A stretch of 6,615 nucleotides of DNA from an archaeon MnTg01 (GCA_008974855.1 BFAR01000134.1:1-6615); one strand, 5' to 3'; positions 1-6,172 are shown, counted from the stretch's first letter. Made by a program: numbers and translations. Notes: generated from the letters alone by a model not told the origin.

Positions 1-202
1 TGTACCTAAAGACAAAGCAAAAAAAGTTACCTCCAGGCTTAATCTAGTAGAACATACACTTGCAAAAGAGCTTCGTGCACAAGGTGCCTATATAGCAGCT
101 CCTACAATCCTAAAATGGTATTGTATATCATGTGCAATACATTTCAAGATTTTAAAAATAAGATCAGCATCAAAAAGAAGAGAACGTGGAAGATTGCGTT
201 AG
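1..202 (+). CDS. rps26e: Small ribosomal subunit protein S26e, C-terminal part (5' end outside window)
   Basis: The open frame from base 2 to the TAG at 200-202 encodes the last 66 residues of an S26e-type protein of the archaeal/eukaryotic small ribosomal subunit. The fragment begins VPKDKAKKV, the segment that follows the first zinc-binding Cys pair in this family. It continues to WYCISCAIHFK (fragment residues 39-49), which holds the second CxxC of the zinc site, and ends in a basic tail rich in Lys and Arg, as expected for rRNA binding. The first Cys pair and the start codon lie upstream of the window. The preceding codon ends in T, compatible with a Cys there. The gene is convergent with the cyclase gene and their stop codons overlap by 4 bases. 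The family call is by motif recognition and I am confident in it. Confidence 0.93.
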   Translation, partial: VPKDKAKKVTSRLNLVEHTLAKELRAQGAYIAAPTILKWYCISCAIHFKILKIRSASKRRERGRLR

Positions 203-864
203 TTTTTTCTTCTAACACAGTAAATAGGATATACAAACTTCATTCCAATAGAGTATGAATTTATCATTTGGTAACTGTAACTATCTAGTTTTTTGGCAGT
301 CCTATACAAATCGCTTCCTATCACTATGGAATTTTTTGTGGCTCCATGATTAATTTTTGTACACATATTTACTGGTGTTCCAAAAACGTCAATATTTGAT
401 GAACCGTTTGTTTTCATAATACTAACTTCGCCATAATCTGCACTTATACGGTAATTTAGAGGAGGTAGCTTTTCTTTTTTTAAAATTTTATTAATATTTC
501 CATGTTCTTCAATCATAGTTAAACCACATTCTAAACAATTTTTAAAATCATAACTGTTTGATGATTTTGAAGAATCAGGAAAATAAAATAAAAGACTATC
601 ACCTATATTTTTAATTACAAAACCTCCAAATTTTTCAACAATTTGTGCCATGGAATTTAAAAAAATTTCGTAATATTTTGATAATTTAGGCTGAGAAAGA
701 GACGCCAAGATTTGTGTTGAATTTACAATATCAACTAAACCTACACAATAGCTTTGAGAGGTTTCTAAAAAATTTACCACGTAATGAGGTGTTTCTGGAT
801 TAGCTTTCACTTCATTTATCACAGTACTTGTGTGAACATTAGGAGATTTTTCAGTATACACCAT
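199..864 (-). CDS. Class III adenylate/guanylate cyclase catalytic-domain protein
   Basis: This 221-aa soluble protein is essentially one class III nucleotide cyclase domain, predicted to turn ATP (or GTP) into a cyclic nucleotide. The first metal-binding Asp is D45 in GLVDIVNST and the second is D89 in KNIGDSLLFYFP. K85, four residues before D89, and D159 in DVFGTPVNM sit where mammalian adenylyl cyclases have their adenine-selecting Lys and Asp, which points to ATP. N166 matches the transition-state Asn. The catalytic Arg four residues later is replaced by Lys (K170), so activity may be altered. There is no signal peptide, membrane segment or sensor domain; residues 1-35 are a short polar lead. 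The ATG at 864 lies 26 nt from a TATA-like sequence, suggesting leaderless mRNA. The 3' end overlaps the S26e stop on the opposite strand. The family is clear; substrate and activity are inference. Confidence 0.85.
   Translation of the reverse strand: MVYTEKSPNVHTSTVINEVKANPETPHYVVNFLETSQSYCVGLVDIVNSTQILASLSQPKLSKYYEIFLNSMAQIVEKFGGFVIKNIGDSLLFYFPDSSKSSNSYDFKNCLECGLTMIEEHGNINKILKKEKLPPLNYRISADYGEVSIMKTNGSSNIDVFGTPVNMCTKINHGATKNSIVIGSDLYRTAKKLDSYSYQMINSYSIGMKFVYPIYCVRRKN
203..208 (+). terminator. Possible oligo-T terminator of the S26e gene
   Basis: Six T residues directly follow the S26e stop codon. Archaeal RNA polymerase can terminate at oligo-T tracts without a strong hairpin. The tract lies inside the 3' coding end of the convergent cyclase gene, so it may only reflect Lys codons on that strand. 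Confidence 0.3.
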
Positions 865-886
865 ATTAAAAAATCATAAAATATTA

Positions 887-893
887 CTATATG
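887..893 (-). promoter_or_regulatory. TATA-like box of the cyclase gene
   Basis: CATATAG on the minus strand is centred about 26 nt upstream of the ATG at 864. This is the archaeal TATA-to-start-site distance, so the transcript would begin at or near the start codon. The surroundings are AT-rich, which lowers specificity. Confidence 0.4.
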
Positions 894-982
894 AATATGG
901 TGTTCAAAATTTTGCACATAAAGTGGATTAAATCATATTTGTTCTATTCAAACGATTTAGATGTTAAATTGAAAATATGAAA

Positions 983-1555
983 TTATGTGTGTAGTTGTTT
1001 TGAGGTTACAACAATTCTTTGAATTAGAGTAATTCCAGCAATTATTATAACAATCATTACTGCATAGTCCATAAATCCAATCATGCCTATAATTGCAATC
1101 ACAAGCAATCTTTCTGCCCTTTCCCCAATTCCAATTCCTTGAAGTTTAATTCCAAAGGATTCTGCTCTGGCTCTAGCATAACTTACTAGTAATGAGAGAG
1201 TAATTGCCAATAATACTAAATATGGTTCTGCATATCCGCCAATTAAAATGCCCAGAAATATTGCTACTTCTGCAATTTTATCAAAAACAGAATCAAGGAA
1301 TGCTCCTTGTTTTGAGGTTTTGTTTGTAACTCTAGCTACTTGACCATCTACTATATCAAAAAATCCTGATACAAGTAAAAGCATACCACCAATGATTAAA
1401 GCAAATTCAATGTTTAGTCCATAAGCAATTGCTGATGCAAATGCAAATACAATTCCTATTCCAGTCCAAAAATTTGGAGAAAGTCCGGTTGATGCAAATC
1501 CATTACCAATTTTTTCTAGAAATGGTTGTAATGAATCTCTTAAGTTGTTTAACAC
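983..1555 (-). CDS. Archaetidylinositol phosphate synthase (CDP-alcohol phosphatidyltransferase family)
   Basis: This 190-aa integral membrane protein carries the complete CDP-alcohol phosphatidyltransferase signature: D67, D70, G71, A74, R75, then G84, D88 and D92. The Asp residues bind the catalytic metals. About six hydrophobic segments can be seen (roughly 30-49, 51-66, 95-110, 112-127, 149-163, 165-180). The stretch SYARARAES (125-133) followed by GERAERL (144-150) resembles archaeal inositol-phosphate-using members. The likely reaction is CDP-archaeol plus myo-inositol 1-phosphate giving archaetidylinositol phosphate and CMP, in ether-lipid head-group synthesis at the membrane. The start is GTG at 1555: an in-frame TAG lies four codons upstream, and a TATA box about 26 nt upstream fits a leaderless transcript. 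A purine-rich GGGGGATC just before it could also act as a weak SD. Another polar-head-group enzyme of the same family is possible. Confidence 0.87.
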   Translation of the reverse strand: MLNNLRDSLQPFLEKIGNGFASTGLSPNFWTGIGIVFAFASAIAYGLNIEFALIIGGMLLLVSGFFDIVDGQVARVTNKTSKQGAFLDSVFDKIAEVAIFLGILIGGYAEPYLVLLAITLSLLVSYARARAESFGIKLQGIGIGERAERLLVIAIIGMIGFMDYAVMIVIIIAGITLIQRIVVTSKQLHT

Positions 1556-1573
1556 GTGATCCCCCTAATTTTC

Positions 1574-1588
1574 ATATATATAAAAAAA
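1574..1588 (-). promoter_or_regulatory. TATA box of the archaetidylinositol phosphate synthase gene
   Basis: The minus strand reads a T tract followed by ATATATAT. The TTTATATA core is centred near 1581, 26 nt upstream of the GTG at 1555. This is the best-looking TATA box in the window and places transcription initiation at the start codon. Confidence 0.6.
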
Positions 1589-1660
1589 TTCAAAACTTTT
1601 TGTTTTTATGATTCAATTTAGGCGTGGATACTTGTAGATTTTTTTTGAACATACAATTCT

Positions 1661-1667
1661 CTATATC
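1661..1667 (+). promoter_or_regulatory. TATA-like box before the small + strand ORF
   Basis: CTATATC is centred about 25 nt upstream of the ATG at 1689, the same spacing as at the better-supported genes here. It is the main argument that the 55-codon ORF could be expressed. The gap 1556-1688 would then hold two back-to-back promoters. Confidence 0.35.
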
Positions 1668-1688
1668 GTTATAATTGAAAAATCACTT

Positions 1689-1856
1689 ATGGTCATCACT
1701 ACACATATGTTTAATCAGATGTTTTTAGAATCACAAAAAAAAGTAATAAATTTGAAAATGCCTAACAATCATGACTCTGCTTTGATTAAATCGTTTTTAA
1801 AAGACTCTAATCAGTTAGAAAATACTGAAAAAAAAGTTATTTCTTCAAGTTCATAG
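1689..1856 (+). CDS. Possible small hypothetical protein (55 aa)
   Basis: An ATG-initiated frame ends at the TAG at 1854-1856 and overlaps the convergent 3' end of the agmatinase gene by 20 bases. The product is 55 aa and polar, ends in four serines, and contains MPNNHDSALIKSFLKD (24-39) as its most protein-like stretch. No signal peptide, membrane segment or known motif is seen. In favour: a TATA-like box 25 nt upstream, and its position filling most of an otherwise empty gap. Against: it is short, and two runs of eight A that give Lys codons could instead be oligo-T terminators of agmatinase read on the other strand. A later ATG at 1707 is also possible. I do not recognise it. Confidence 0.35.
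   Translation: MVITTHMFNQMFLESQKKVINLKMPNNHDSALIKSFLKDSNQLENTEKKVISSSS
1828..1835 (-). terminator. Oligo-T terminator of the agmatinase gene
   Basis: Eight consecutive T residues on the minus strand begin one base after the agmatinase TAA. This is a good archaeal oligo-T termination signal. A second run of eight T (1742-1735) lies about 85 nt further on and could serve as a backup. Confidence 0.5.
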
Positions 1857-2706
1857 CTATTAGCGCAGACATTAGTCTTGCAGCCATAGATGAGGTAGCA
1901 CCATTATCAAATGTTGGGCATAATTCGACAATGTCTGCACCTGTAATATTTTGTTCTTCTAGTGAACCAATCATTTCATATAATTCTCTGGAGGTTATTC
2001 CAACGGCTTCAGGATTTCCAACACCAGGTGCAAATGCAGGGTCTAAAACATCCAAATCAATACTTACATACAATTTGTCAAACACGGATACTGCATCTTT
2101 GACTAGCTTTGGAGCATTACCGTGTCTAATATCCCAATCAGAAATAGTCTTAATTTTATACTCTTCTTTAAACGCTAACTCTTCTTTAACATAGGATCTT
2201 GCACCAACATGAATAATTTTGTCAGCTCCTTTTTTTTCAATAATTCGTCGAAGATATGCAGCATGACTAAGTTTGATATCAGCATATTCATCACGAAGAT
2301 CATAGTGTGCATCAAAAACAATGTATCCAGTTTCTTTAGGAAAATTAGGATAAGTCCCAAGCGTGATTAAATGCTCACCACCTAGAGCGATAATCTGCTT
2401 TTCCCTTTTGATGAGTTCTGATGTAATTTTAGAAATCATATCTAACATTTCTTGCGCTACAACTGTATGTTTTGTATTTCCTAAATCTTCAATTTTTACC
2501 GATTCTAAATCAACGGAAAATTGTGGCATAAAAATTTCTATGTTGTTAAATGCTTCTCTAATTGCATCAGGTCCAAATCTTGTCCCAGGTCTATAAGAGT
2601 GAGTTGAATCAAATGGAATTCCATACAAAATCGTTGACGATTCACCCTCTTCGATGGAACTAGTAATCAGAGGGCTCTTATTCATATACAAATCAAGAAA
2701 GCTCAT
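1837..2706 (-). CDS. speB: Agmatinase / ureohydrolase family protein
   Basis: This cytosolic enzyme of the arginase/agmatinase (ureohydrolase) fold is predicted to hydrolyse agmatine to putrescine and urea. From the ATG at 2706 it is 289 aa, normal for the family. The binuclear Mn site is complete: H112 in GGEHLITLG; D132, H134 and D136 in FDAHYDLRD; and D217 and D219 in SIDLDVLDPAFAPG. GGEH replaces the more common GGDH, but the metal-binding His is kept. The family Gly/Pro signature GVGNPEAVGIT follows. A TTG lies two codons upstream in frame (2712); I prefer the ATG because a TATA box sits 25 nt before it. The gene has its own promoter and an oligo-T terminator, so it looks monocistronic. 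The exact substrate (agmatine, arginine or another guanidino compound) cannot be fixed from motifs; agmatine is the usual archaeal assignment. Confidence 0.85.
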   Translation of the reverse strand: MSFLDLYMNKSPLITSSIEEGESSTILYGIPFDSTHSYRPGTRFGPDAIREAFNNIEIFMPQFSVDLESVKIEDLGNTKHTVVAQEMLDMISKITSELIKREKQIIALGGEHLITLGTYPNFPKETGYIVFDAHYDLRDEYADIKLSHAAYLRRIIEKKGADKIIHVGARSYVKEELAFKEEYKIKTISDWDIRHGNAPKLVKDAVSVFDKLYVSIDLDVLDPAFAPGVGNPEAVGITSRELYEMIGSLEEQNITGADIVELCPTFDNGATSSMAARLMSALIAMNLKK

Positions 2707-2724
2707 ATCCAATCACAAGGTAGT

Positions 2725-2736
2725 AAAAAATATACC
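2725..2736 (-). promoter_or_regulatory. TATA box of the agmatinase gene
   Basis: GGTATATTTTTT on the minus strand has its core near 2731, 25 nt from the ATG at 2706. It supports that ATG over the TTG at 2712. The T run in it may also help end transcripts of the upstream response-regulator gene. Confidence 0.5.
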
Positions 2737-2764
2737 CAGTAATAAATTCAAAGTGATTTAATTA

Positions 2765-3226
2765 TCAGATAGGTTCAGAAAGTCCTTCGCCATCCCACGT
2801 TTCTAGAGCAGTTTTTTTAATCATTTTTTTCTGCCATCTTAATTTAGAGTTTTCAACTTGGTTAATCATTGCACTTATTCTAAATGGTTTTTGCATTAAT
2901 TCGATTTTTTCGCCTATTTTACGGACGCCTTTCATCATGTCTTTGACATGACCTGTAACAAATAGAATTCTTTGTTTAGGATTCATCTCTATAATCTCTT
3001 TTGCTACATCAGTTCCTGCCATTCTTGGCATTTTGTGATCTAATATAACTAGATCATAAAGAGATGTTTTTTTCTTATCATCTCCACGAAGTTTGAAATC
3101 ATCAGCATATTGATAGAGACATTTTAATCCATTTTCGGTAATTATTACCATATGTCCTCTTTTTTCTAATGTTTTTTTGTATACCAAGGCTACAGATCTA
3201 CTATCTTCTGCTACGAGTATTTTCAT
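2765..3226 (-). CDS. Stand-alone receiver-domain response regulator
   Basis: This CheY-like protein is predicted to be phosphorylated by a histidine kinase; no kinase gene is in the window. From the ATG at 3226 (MKILVAEDS) it is 153 aa. E7 and D8 form the acidic pocket, D63 in LVILDHKMPRMAG is the phospho-acceptor, T91 in FVTGH is the switch Thr, and K113 in QKPF is the conserved Lys, so all key residues are present. The loop before strand beta-3 carries an extra charged stretch (about residues 43-57, DDFKLRGDDKKK). A basic tail of about 30 residues follows the receiver, but there is no recognisable DNA-binding or enzymatic output domain. An ATG two codons upstream (3232) is possible. The TATA-like box 25 nt before 3226 favours the shorter form. 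The gene lies between threonyl-tRNA synthetase and agmatinase, with no visible functional link to either. Confidence 0.88.
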   Translation of the reverse strand: MKILVAEDSRSVALVYKKTLEKRGHMVIITENGLKCLYQYADDFKLRGDDKKKTSLYDLVILDHKMPRMAGTDVAKEIIEMNPKQRILFVTGHVKDMMKGVRKIGEKIELMQKPFRISAMINQVENSKLRWQKKMIKKTALETWDGEGLSEPI

Positions 3227-3244
3227 TCCCATTTAATATCTAAA

Positions 3245-3255
3245 TTAAAATAAAT
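3245..3255 (-). promoter_or_regulatory. TATA-like box of the first response-regulator gene
   Basis: ATTTATTTTAA on the minus strand is centred about 25 nt from the ATG at 3226 and only 19 nt from the ATG at 3232. It therefore helps choose the start. It lies in the 82-base gap after the threonyl-tRNA synthetase stop codon. Confidence 0.4.
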
Positions 3256-3308
3256 CCAAATGAATTTCTACATTAGTATGTTTAATTTGAACGCACCTAA
3301 AATAAAAT

Positions 3309-5159
3309 CTAGACCATTATTTGTGGCCGTATAGAAACAAAACGATTCGAGTTTAGATGCGAAAATGGTTTATTTTTAATTTGTTCGTGAATTTCGCTAA
3401 TAAAATCATCAAAAGATACTTGTTTTAGTTCACCAGTTTCTCTGTCTCTTACATTAACATCAGTGGCATTGACTTCCTTTTCACCAATTACCAAAATATA
3501 TCGTATCCATTCAGTCTCCGCGTCTCTAATTCTTTTTCCAATACTTTCATTTCTATCATCAACGTCAACTCTAATTTTTGAGTCAGTAATTTTATCAGCC
3601 AAGTTCTCACAGAACTGTAGAAATTCTGGTTTTATTGGAATTAGTCGTACTTGAGTTGGTGAAAGCCATAAAGGCAAATGAGCTTTCTTTCCTTCTTTAG
3701 AGTCCTTTGCGGCATTTTCAAGAAGAGCAAAAATAACTCGCTCAACTGCACCGCTAGGAGAATTATGTAAAATAATTGGATACTGGGGTTTGTTTTGTTC
3801 ATCGATGAATTCTATATTGTATCTTTTCCCATTCTCTACATCAATCTGGTCAGTTGATAATGCTGAAGCTTTTCCTAGATTATCTATATAATTAAATTCC
3901 CATTTTAATACAAAATAGAAGAATTTTTCTTTCCACATTTCTACTAGAACGGGCTTGCCAATTTTTTTAACGGTTTCTTCAATGAGTTGTTTATTTTCAT
4001 TATAAAATTCCTCTGTAAAACGAATTGCCAACTCATAATCAGACTCTTTTAGGCCTAAACCTTGTAATACATTACGAGATAAATCAAATCTTTTTCGAAA
4101 TTCTTCTATGGCCTGATTCATATCTTTACAAAACGCATGACAATCAGGCATAGTAAATGCACGTAATCTACGAAGGCCTACCAATTCTCCAGACTGTTCT
4201 CTACGAAAGCTGTATCTCGTCATCTCGTAAAGTTTTAGTGGTAAATTTCTATATGAGAGTTGAAAATCATGTGCCATCAGAAATTGCCCAAAACAAGCTG
4301 CAAATCGTAAGATTAGTTGTTTTCCGTCAGAATTAATATTGTACTGTCTTGCTGGAAAGCGATTAAAATAACTCTCAAGACTTGGATGATGTGAATCATA
4401 CATGATTGGAGTTTCAACTTCTAATCCCCCATAGCTTGTAATGTTTTCAGTCACATATCTTTCAATTAGTGATTTTATCAGACGCCCATTTGGATAAAAT
4501 CTCATGTTACCAGAATCAGAAGCAGGTTCATAGTCAGCGATTGCCATTTTTTTCATCAATCTTACATGTGGTGGAGGTTCATCCACTGAACGTTTTTTCA
4601 CTGTCTCATATTTTGTTAAAACTTCAAGTTGAGGATGTTTTGAAAAATTAAATTTTTCTACTTCTTGCATATTTCCATCAGGAGTCATAATATACCAATA
4701 TGATTTTATTTTAGATTCTGATTTAACTGCCTCAGAAGTATCATCAGTATTTCCGTCTTTAGTAATAACTTTGGAGGTTTCAGCTAATGGATGTCCTTTT
4801 ACTTCTAGTTTGTAAGTTTTTGTCCAACCAAATGGAGCACGTGATACATCTAGATCAGAAGATAGCAATTCCATTTCCTTTAGAACAGATAATGCTGAAT
4901 TAGGTGAAGCAAGTTTTGAGCTAAGATGCGCATAAGGATATAGCAATAATTTTTTACAGCCTATTTTATTCATTGATTCTTTAATTTCAGTAATAGCTTT
5001 TTTTGCAACAGTTTTATCATCTCCTTCCTCAACTGCAATAAAGGTTACAACTACTTCTTTGAGATTTTTTGTTTCTGGGGTTATTTCTTCGGCTGATTTT
5101 ATCTCCTTTTTTGTAGGAGTGTATTCTATACTACTACAATGTAATTGAAGTATACGCAC
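3309..5159 (-). CDS. thrS: Threonyl-tRNA synthetase, archaeal type
   Basis: This class II synthetase charges tRNA-Thr with threonine in the cytosol. It is full length (616 aa) with archaeal architecture. Residues 1-130 form the archaeal DTD-like editing domain that removes mischarged Ser, with H78 in YPYAHLSS, K114, and E127 in GHPLAETS at the positions known from Pyrococcus. The catalytic core spans about 200-495. Zinc ligands are C289 (AACFGQF), H341 (MPDCHAFC) and H465 (IILHNSPSG). Motif 2 is around YSFRREQSG (316-324) and motif 3 around GAVERV (470-475). The anticodon-binding domain is about 500-600. One oddity: the editing-site position that is Tyr in Pyrococcus is Thr113 here. The start is GTG at 5159; the product begins MRILQLHCS like family members, and TTTATTT lies 27 nt upstream. 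The gene appears to be a single leaderless unit. Confidence 0.97.
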   Translation of the reverse strand: MRILQLHCSSIEYTPTKKEIKSAEEITPETKNLKEVVVTFIAVEEGDDKTVAKKAITEIKESMNKIGCKKLLLYPYAHLSSKLASPNSALSVLKEMELLSSDLDVSRAPFGWTKTYKLEVKGHPLAETSKVITKDGNTDDTSEAVKSESKIKSYWYIMTPDGNMQEVEKFNFSKHPQLEVLTKYETVKKRSVDEPPPHVRLMKKMAIADYEPASDSGNMRFYPNGRLIKSLIERYVTENITSYGGLEVETPIMYDSHHPSLESYFNRFPARQYNINSDGKQLILRFAACFGQFLMAHDFQLSYRNLPLKLYEMTRYSFRREQSGELVGLRRLRAFTMPDCHAFCKDMNQAIEEFRKRFDLSRNVLQGLGLKESDYELAIRFTEEFYNENKQLIEETVKKIGKPVLVEMWKEKFFYFVLKWEFNYIDNLGKASALSTDQIDVENGKRYNIEFIDEQNKPQYPIILHNSPSGAVERVIFALLENAAKDSKEGKKAHLPLWLSPTQVRLIPIKPEFLQFCENLADKITDSKIRVDVDDRNESIGKRIRDAETEWIRYILVIGEKEVNATDVNVRDRETGELKQVSFDDFISEIHEQIKNKPFSHLNSNRFVSIRPQIMV

Positions 5160-5182
5160 AATTTGACACTCTTAAGTTATTG

Positions 5183-5189
5183 AAATAAA
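5183..5189 (-). promoter_or_regulatory. TATA-like box of the threonyl-tRNA synthetase gene
   Basis: TTTATTT on the minus strand is centred about 27 nt before the GTG at 5159. It supports transcription starting at or next to the GTG, independently of the response-regulator gene upstream. Confidence 0.45.
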
Positions 5190-5202
5190 GGTATCTAATA
5201 CA

Positions 5203-5216
5203 TTAAAATTAAAAAA
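5203..5216 (-). terminator. T-rich terminator of the second response-regulator gene
   Basis: The minus strand reads TTTTTTAATTTTAA about 23 bases after the TAA of the response regulator and before the synthetase promoter. It is a plausible oligo-T terminator, though the whole gap is AT-rich. Confidence 0.3.
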
Positions 5217-5238
5217 TTACTTAAAATATTGAAATAAT

Positions 5239-5640
5239 TTATTTAATCATAGCAGTCTGAGTTTGACCAATGGCTATTTTTTTTACTGTATCTAAAAAGG
5301 GTTCAAAATCATATGGTTTTGTAAAAATTGCTGAAGCTTTTGCCTTCTCAAATTTATAATCAGTATAAGCAGTCACAACAATTATTTTTGCATCAGGATA
5401 ATCCTGTGTAATTTTTTCAAGAGCATAACCCCCATCATAATTAGGCATATTCATATCTAAAATTAAAACATCGGGGTTCAATGTTTTGTATAATTGATAA
5501 GCCTGTTCCCCATCATAGCCTTTTCCAATTACATTAATTCCGCCAATTTCAAGAGCTTGACAAATTGAATCAGAAGAATCTTCGTCATCATCAACTACAA
5601 TGGCTTTAATTCGTTCTTTTTGGTTCTTTGAATCGCTCAT
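5239..5640 (-). CDS. Stand-alone receiver-domain response regulator (CheY-like)
   Basis: This 133-aa protein is a single receiver domain with all key residues: D17 and D18 (VVDDDED) in the acidic pocket, D62 in LILDMNMPNYDGG as phospho-acceptor, T90 in VVTAY, and K108 in FTKPYD. There is no output domain, so it likely acts by protein-protein contact or phosphotransfer. The frame remains open to a GTG at 5697 (152 aa), but I prefer the ATG at 5640. The extra 19 residues are not receiver-like, and TTTATT lies 25-26 nt before the ATG, giving a leaderless start. The stop of the unrecognised 120-aa gene is 59 bases upstream in the same direction, so read-through cotranscription is also possible. 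It differs from the other receiver here in lacking the charged loop and the tail. Confidence 0.9.
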   Translation of the reverse strand: MSDSKNQKERIKAIVVDDDEDSSDSICQALEIGGINVIGKGYDGEQAYQLYKTLNPDVLILDMNMPNYDGGYALEKITQDYPDAKIIVVTAYTDYKFEKAKASAIFTKPYDFEPFLDTVKKIAIGQTQTAMIK

Positions 5641-5662
5641 CAATTGTGTTAAGTAAACTGTG

Positions 5663-5668
5663 AATAAA
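5663..5668 (-). promoter_or_regulatory. TATA-like box of the second response-regulator gene
   Basis: TTTATT on the minus strand lies in the 59-base gap after the upstream gene and is centred 25-26 nt before the ATG at 5640. If it is functional, the GTG at 5697 is upstream of the transcript and cannot be the start. Confidence 0.45.
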
Positions 5669-5699
5669 GCCGCTTGTTTGTAAATGTGCACGGACACAT

Positions 5700-6062
5700 T
5701 TAGTCAGTTTTTGATGCAGATTCTAAAGCAATAATTGAACGTAAAATTAAGCCCGAAATACCCAAAGTAGATACAAGAAAATCTTTTGAACTCTCTAATG
5801 GATTTTTCCCATGATATCCTTCTAGGTATACCATTTCAATTGAGCCCTTATCGGTGTCAACCAAGGAGGTAATCAAAGAATACGGTCCAAGTTTTTCGTC
5901 AGTTTTTTCTATAAAAAGTCGAAGTTCCACTTTTTTTATTTTAAATCCATTTTCTGAAAAATTCTCTCCAGAAAAAATTGTAAGTGAACTATCAGGGAGT
6001 CGATTAATTCTTTTTGGATCTGAAATATCAATAATTTTCATTTTATTACAAATAATAGGCAT
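5700..6062 (-). CDS. Hypothetical protein, 120 aa, unrecognised
   Basis: I do not recognise this protein. It is 120 aa and soluble-looking, with alternating hydrophobic/polar segments suggesting beta-strands (about 42-52, 60-69 and 74-81). A hydrophobic C-terminal stretch (about 95-113, FLVSTLGISGLILRSII) is more likely a buried or amphipathic helix than a membrane anchor because it contains Arg108. No cysteine motif or catalytic signature is visible. GAGGT lies 5 nt before the ATG at 6062 and looks like an SD sequence, unlike the leaderless starts of its neighbours, so its transcript probably has a 5' leader. An internal ATG at residue 8 (MKIIDIS) is an alternative start. It lies 59 bases upstream of a receiver gene in the same direction, making a shared transcript and a signalling partnership possible but unproven. 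Confidence 0.75.
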   Translation of the reverse strand: MPIICNKMKIIDISDPKRINRLPDSSLTIFSGENFSENGFKIKKVELRLFIEKTDEKLGPYSLITSLVDTDKGSIEMVYLEGYHGKNPLESSKDFLVSTLGISGLILRSIIALESASKTD

Positions 6063-6067
6063 CTTTA

Positions 6068-6072
6068 CCTCA
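6068..6072 (-). promoter_or_regulatory. Shine-Dalgarno-like site of the 120-aa gene
   Basis: GAGGT on the minus strand sits 5 nt before the ATG at 6062 and is complementary to the usual archaeal 16S 3' end. It favours this ATG over the one seven codons downstream and implies a leadered mRNA. Confidence 0.5.
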
Positions 6073-6172
6073 TAAGAATTGGAGTAAACTATCAGGTAAT
6101 CTTTAGCATTTTTTTACGCATGGACTTTTTTAATTCTAAAAATTCTTAATTCAAAAGTGATTACTCTACTTT

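Noticed and set aside
543..560. TGATGA resembling a C box of a C/D guide RNA, on the + strand opposite the cyclase gene.
   Set aside because: No properly spaced D, C' or D' boxes were found, and the sequence is explained by coding on the other strand.
1429..1611. 60-codon + strand frame opposite the archaetidylinositol phosphate synthase gene.
   Set aside because: It is antisense to a clearly conserved protein, with low-complexity Met/Gln/Phe composition and no motif; a shadow frame.
1931..2596. Open frames on both strands inside the agmatinase gene.
   Set aside because: They lie wholly within a well-supported enzyme gene and show no motif of their own.
199..5640. Interpreting the codirectional minus-strand genes as one functional operon.
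   Set aside because: Gaps of about 60-280 bases, separate TATA-like boxes at consistent spacing, oligo-T tracts and unrelated functions argue for individual units.
5641..5697. N-terminal extension of the second receiver protein from the GTG at 5697.
   Set aside because: The extra 19 residues do not fit the receiver fold, and a TATA-like box lies within this stretch at the right distance from the ATG at 5640.
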